Positions 61,706 to 64,000 of a stretch of DNA of 64,000 nucleotides are shown in pieces; positions within the stretch are counted from its first letter, which is position 1, and every line of letters starts with the position of its first letter. Made by a program: the position numbers and the translations under genes. The notes beneath the pieces are model-generated. The model was not told the origin of the DNA and ran no database searches. It saw only the letters and a program-made list of their open reading frames with translations. The stretch lies in the NCBI GenBank assembly GCA_017449265.1, contig JAFSJW010000006.1, positions 49,558 to 113,557 on the forward strand, read 5' to 3'. The DNA comes from Treponema sp. (GTDB lineage: Bacteria > Spirochaetota > Spirochaetia > Treponematales > Treponemataceae).

Positions 61706-62542
61706 ATGAATCGAAATTTTTTTGCTTGTATTTTAGGTGCTGCTGTAGTTTTTGCGTCTTGCTCGTCAATTCCAAAAACAACAAGTCCTGACGAATTTGT
61801 TTTTAAAGATGCGGCTGGTCTTTATCATGTTGCAACAATAAATCACGAAGTTCAGAAAGTTCAGTACGATAGAAAACTGTTTTCAAGAAAACAGCACAGA
61901 ATGATTTACGCTGGCGATCCGAATTACACTTGCAGGTTTGGAATCGATATTTCGCGCCATGAAGGTGAAATCGACTGGAAAAAAGTAAAGGAATCTGGCG
62001 TTGAATTCGTGTTCATCAGAATTGGCTATCGCGGATATCAGACAGGAATTCTTCATCTTGACGAAAATTTTCATCAGAATATAAAAGGCGCACTTGAGCA
62101 GAACCTTGATATTGGCGTTTATGTTTTCAGCCAGGCAATCAACGAAGAGGAAGCCCTTGAAGAAGCCGAGCTTGTAATCAAGGAGCTTGAGAATTACAAA
62201 ATAACGCTTCCTGTGGTGTTCGACCCGGAAAGTATCAGCTGGGAAGAAGCACGGACTGATGATATTTCTGGCGAACAGTTTACAAAAAATACGATTGCAT
62301 TTTGCAATCGTGTGAAAGAAGCCGGTTATGACCCGATGATTTACAGCAACCTCATTTGGGAAACTGAATTTTTTGATTTGTCCCAGCTGAGCGAATATAA
62401 AATCTGGTTCGCCGATTACGAAAAAAAACCACAGAGTCCGTATCATTTTGAATTCTGGCAGTATGAGGGAGAAGGAATCAAAGTTCCAGGCATAAACCGC
62501 AAAGTGGATGCGGATATTCAGCTTATACCTGTGAAACAATGA
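61706..62542 (+). CDS. Glycoside hydrolase family 25 lysozyme-like lipoprotein
   Basis: The 278-residue protein has a lipoprotein signal (AAVVFASCSS, Cys at residue 19) and a GH25 barrel. FGIDISRHEGEIDWKKVK carries the first catalytic Asp, FVFIRIGYRGY and VYVFSQAINEEEALEEAE follow, and VVFDPES supplies the Asp-x-Glu catalytic pair. FEFWQYEGEG and VDADIQ close the fold. It should cut the MurNAc-GlcNAc bond of peptidoglycan from the periplasmic face. GH25 is often phage-derived, but the lipobox and lack of phage genes suggest a cell-wall role here. No ribosome site; the promoter predicts a leaderless mRNA. Confidence 0.88.
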   Translation: MNRNFFACILGAAVVFASCSSIPKTTSPDEFVFKDAAGLYHVATINHEVQKVQYDRKLFSRKQHRMIYAGDPNYTCRFGIDISRHEGEIDWKKVKESGVEFVFIRIGYRGYQTGILHLDENFHQNIKGALEQNLDIGVYVFSQAINEEEALEEAELVIKELENYKITLPVVFDPESISWEEARTDDISGEQFTKNTIAFCNRVKEAGYDPMIYSNLIWETEFFDLSQLSEYKIWFADYEKKPQSPYHFEFWQYEGEGIKVPGINRKVDADIQLIPVKQ

Positions 62543-62700
62543 AATTCGTCTCCAAAAGCAGCTAAAAAAAGAATTTGAATTAAAATCATAATTGCAGATT
62601 TGCCGATTTCTTTTGCATTTCTGCAATTTTTTTTGCCTTTGTGATATGCGATTATTTTCTTGTAAGCTGATAAACCAAAGGAGCTTACAAGGAGATTTAT

Positions 62701-63498
62701 ATGAAAGCATTAAAAGTTTTAGCAAGTGTTGGTGCCGCTCTTGTCGCTGCATCTTTGTTTTCCTGTGGAACAACTTCATCTGTAAAAGTGGAGCCTAAAA
62801 AAGTGGATACGCCTCAAACTGTAACATTTGATTCAAAAGACGGCCTTCCTGTAACAGCCGATTTGTACATGGCTTACAGCAGCGACGCACCTCTTATTCT
62901 TCTCTGCCACAGAGCCAACTGGTCACGCGGAGAATATCTTGAAATCGCTCCGAAACTGAACCTTCTTGGATTCAACGCAATTGCAATTGACCAGCGTTCA
63001 GGAAAAACAAAGAACAATGTTGACAATGCAACAAAACTGGCAGCAGAAGCAGCTGGAAAAGGCACCACATATCTTGATGCAGTTCAGGACATTCAGTCGG
63101 CAATCGAATATGCTTCAAAGCGGTCAAAGAAAAAAATTATTCTTTGGGGTTCTTCATATTCTTCAAGCCTTGGATTTACGCTCGTAAAATCTAATTCGGA
63201 CAAAATCGCCGCATACCTTGCGTTCTCACCTGGCGAATATTTTGTTGAACTGGGTAAACCAGCTGACTGGATTGCAACAGAGGCAAAAGATGTAAAGGTT
63301 CCTGTTTTTGTAACAAGCCGCCCGTCAGAGCAGAAAGACGCACAGCCGATTTTTGATGCAATCGAGAACAAGGACAAAACATACTTTGTTCCGCAGACAG
63401 ACAGCAAGCACGGTTCTCAGGCATTGTACGAAGCAACAGAAGGAAACGAAGCAAGCTGGAAAGCTGTAGAAAGCTTCTTGGGAAGATTCAATAAATAG
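62701..63498 (+). CDS. Alpha/beta-hydrolase lipoprotein
   Basis: The 265-residue protein has a lipoprotein signal (AALVAASLFSCGTTSS, Cys near 22) and an alpha/beta-hydrolase fold: DAPLILLCHRANWSRGEY (oxyanion region), GFNAIAIDQRSGK, the nucleophile elbow IILWGSSYSSS with Ser in GSSYS, and the final His in SKHGSQAL. It is probably an esterase or dienelactone-hydrolase-like enzyme on the membrane surface; the substrate cannot be read. AAGGAG stands before the ATG. Element G starts with its stop codon, followed by a true terminator. Confidence 0.85.
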   Translation: MKALKVLASVGAALVAASLFSCGTTSSVKVEPKKVDTPQTVTFDSKDGLPVTADLYMAYSSDAPLILLCHRANWSRGEYLEIAPKLNLLGFNAIAIDQRSGKTKNNVDNATKLAAEAAGKGTTYLDAVQDIQSAIEYASKRSKKKIILWGSSYSSSLGFTLVKSNSDKIAAYLAFSPGEYFVELGKPADWIATEAKDVKVPVFVTSRPSEQKDAQPIFDAIENKDKTYFVPQTDSKHGSQALYEATEGNEASWKAVESFLGRFNK

Positions 63499-63534
63499 AC
63501 CTGTTCGGGAACCTGATGTTTCCGAATACATCTA
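63496..63534. repeat. 39-bp palindromic element, copy G
   Basis: TAGACCTGTTCGGGAAC on the left and GTTTCCGAATACATCTA on the right. The first three bases are the stop codon of the hydrolase gene. Confidence 0.85.
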
Positions 63535-63550
63535 ATAAAAAAAACTATCC

Positions 63551-63599
63551 TGCGACTATGGCTGTTTTAGGCAGACCTCCTTACATAGTCGCAGTTTTT
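63551..63599 (+). terminator. Intrinsic terminator after the hydrolase gene
   Basis: TGCGACTATG (63551-63560) and CATAGTCGCA (63584-63593) form a 10-bp stem followed by TTTTT. Confidence 0.85.
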
Positions 63600-63619
63600 A
63601 TGTTTTAATTAGAAGAATT

Positions 63620-64000
63620 ATGGAATATTCGACGACAGCAATAAAATCTGAAAAATTGAGGATTGAGCCGGTTTTTGTCACTGAGGAAATTTCTGGAAAC
63701 GAAATTGACGAAAATGTAAGCGACAGATTCCGGATAATTCTTTTTACGGAAGGCAAATTCACCGCCGAAATAAATGATTCTCCCGCACAAATAATTTCCC
63801 CAACCGTAATGAGCCTTAACGAAAAAGACAAAATGAAAATTACTGATGTTGGGCAGCCGTCTATAAAAGGCAGAATTTTTCTGTTCAATCCAAAATTCCT
63901 GAACAAAAAGCTGAATTTTGAGAATATCAGGGTAAGAGGCGCGGAAGCTGAAAGCGAAGTCATCGAAAACAGAATGATTCTGAAACCTTTTATCAATAGC
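63620..64000 (+). CDS. AraC-type regulator, N-terminal part only
   Basis: An open frame of 127 codons starts with ATG at 63620 (weak AGAAG upstream) and is still open at the window end. The pattern FRIILFTEGKFTAEIN, ISPTVMSLNEKDKMKI and GRIFLFNPKFLNKK is that of the cupin-like sensor half of AraC-family regulators. Their DNA-binding helix-turn-helix half would follow beyond the window. The call therefore rests on the sensor half alone. Confidence 0.55.
   Translation, partial: MEYSTTAIKSEKLRIEPVFVTEEISGNEIDENVSDRFRIILFTEGKFTAEINDSPAQIISPTVMSLNEKDKMKITDVGQPSIKGRIFLFNPKFLNKKLNFENIRVRGAEAESEVIENRMILKPFINS

Noticed and set aside
63598..63996. 132-residue minus-strand open frame at the window end
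   Set aside because: Antisense of the plus-strand frame that reads as an AraC-type sensor domain and is still open at base 64000.

Overview
The window looks like a chromosomal piece of a host-associated Treponema (Spirochaetota). The reasons are an elongation factor G of the mitochondrial-EFG1/spirochaete type, an alanyl-tRNA synthetase that lacks the C-terminal C-Ala domain, many lipoproteins with relaxed lipoboxes, several chemoreceptors, and gene neighbourhoods (folD beside a small beta-barrel gene; nusB, a SurA-like protein and alaS together) that I recall from T. pallidum. The species cannot be fixed from the sequence. I see no rRNA, tRNA, CRISPR array, transposase or prophage.

Layout. 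1-3151: a lipoprotein (partial) and an outer-membrane barrel, divergent from folD and a GGDEF diguanylate cyclase. 3188-7339: a secreted protein of unknown function with ExbB, ExbD and a TonB/TolA-like protein carrying a long Ala/Glu/Lys repeat. 7477-12063: a 1528-residue fused 2-hydroxyacyl-CoA dehydratase activase. 12200-15265: a two-component-type propeller sensor joined to an adenylate cyclase. 15266-18458: a small protein, a DUF4143 ATPase and a membrane acyltransferase whose start lies before a 9-base poly-G/C tract, so that it appears phase-variable and out of frame here. 18585-24123: argJ, argB and argD with a chemoreceptor gene inserted. 24334-29702: TPR lipoprotein, nusB, SurA-like chaperone, alaS. 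29777-34335: oxidoreductase, murD, lipoprotein, 23S rRNA methyltransferase, L28. 34494-38436: MinD/ParA-like ATPase, lgt, GNAT, DUF1848. 38604-43991: AlbA-type regulator, transketolase, PTS IIA and an unknown protein. 44253-48438: a soluble fusion of a LacI-type sugar-binding domain with a chemoreceptor signalling domain, convergent with a GH3 hexosaminidase. 48610-53354: an envelope cluster that starts with an Hsp70-substrate-domain/acidic/TM/LysM protein. 53524-59309: fusA with a RecA-like ATPase gene, then a dynamin-like GTPase with a DUF697-type membrane partner. 59582-64000: a PIN toxin/antitoxin pair, small proteins, a GH25 lysozyme lipoprotein, a hydrolase lipoprotein and the start of an AraC-type regulator.

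Three features cut across the genes. First, a family of palindromic elements of exactly 39 bp, with expanded three-hairpin versions of about 122 bp, sits at or near stop codons and carries compensatory stem changes. Second, a separate family of paired hairpins with a GC-NNN-GC tip follows the stops of three minus-strand genes. Third, six genes have a promoter whose predicted start site lies 0-3 bases before the start codon, with no Shine-Dalgarno site, which suggests leaderless mRNAs. The observations I rate highest are the phase-variable acyltransferase, the two hairpin families, the LacI-domain chemoreceptor and the Hsp70-like/LysM membrane protein.
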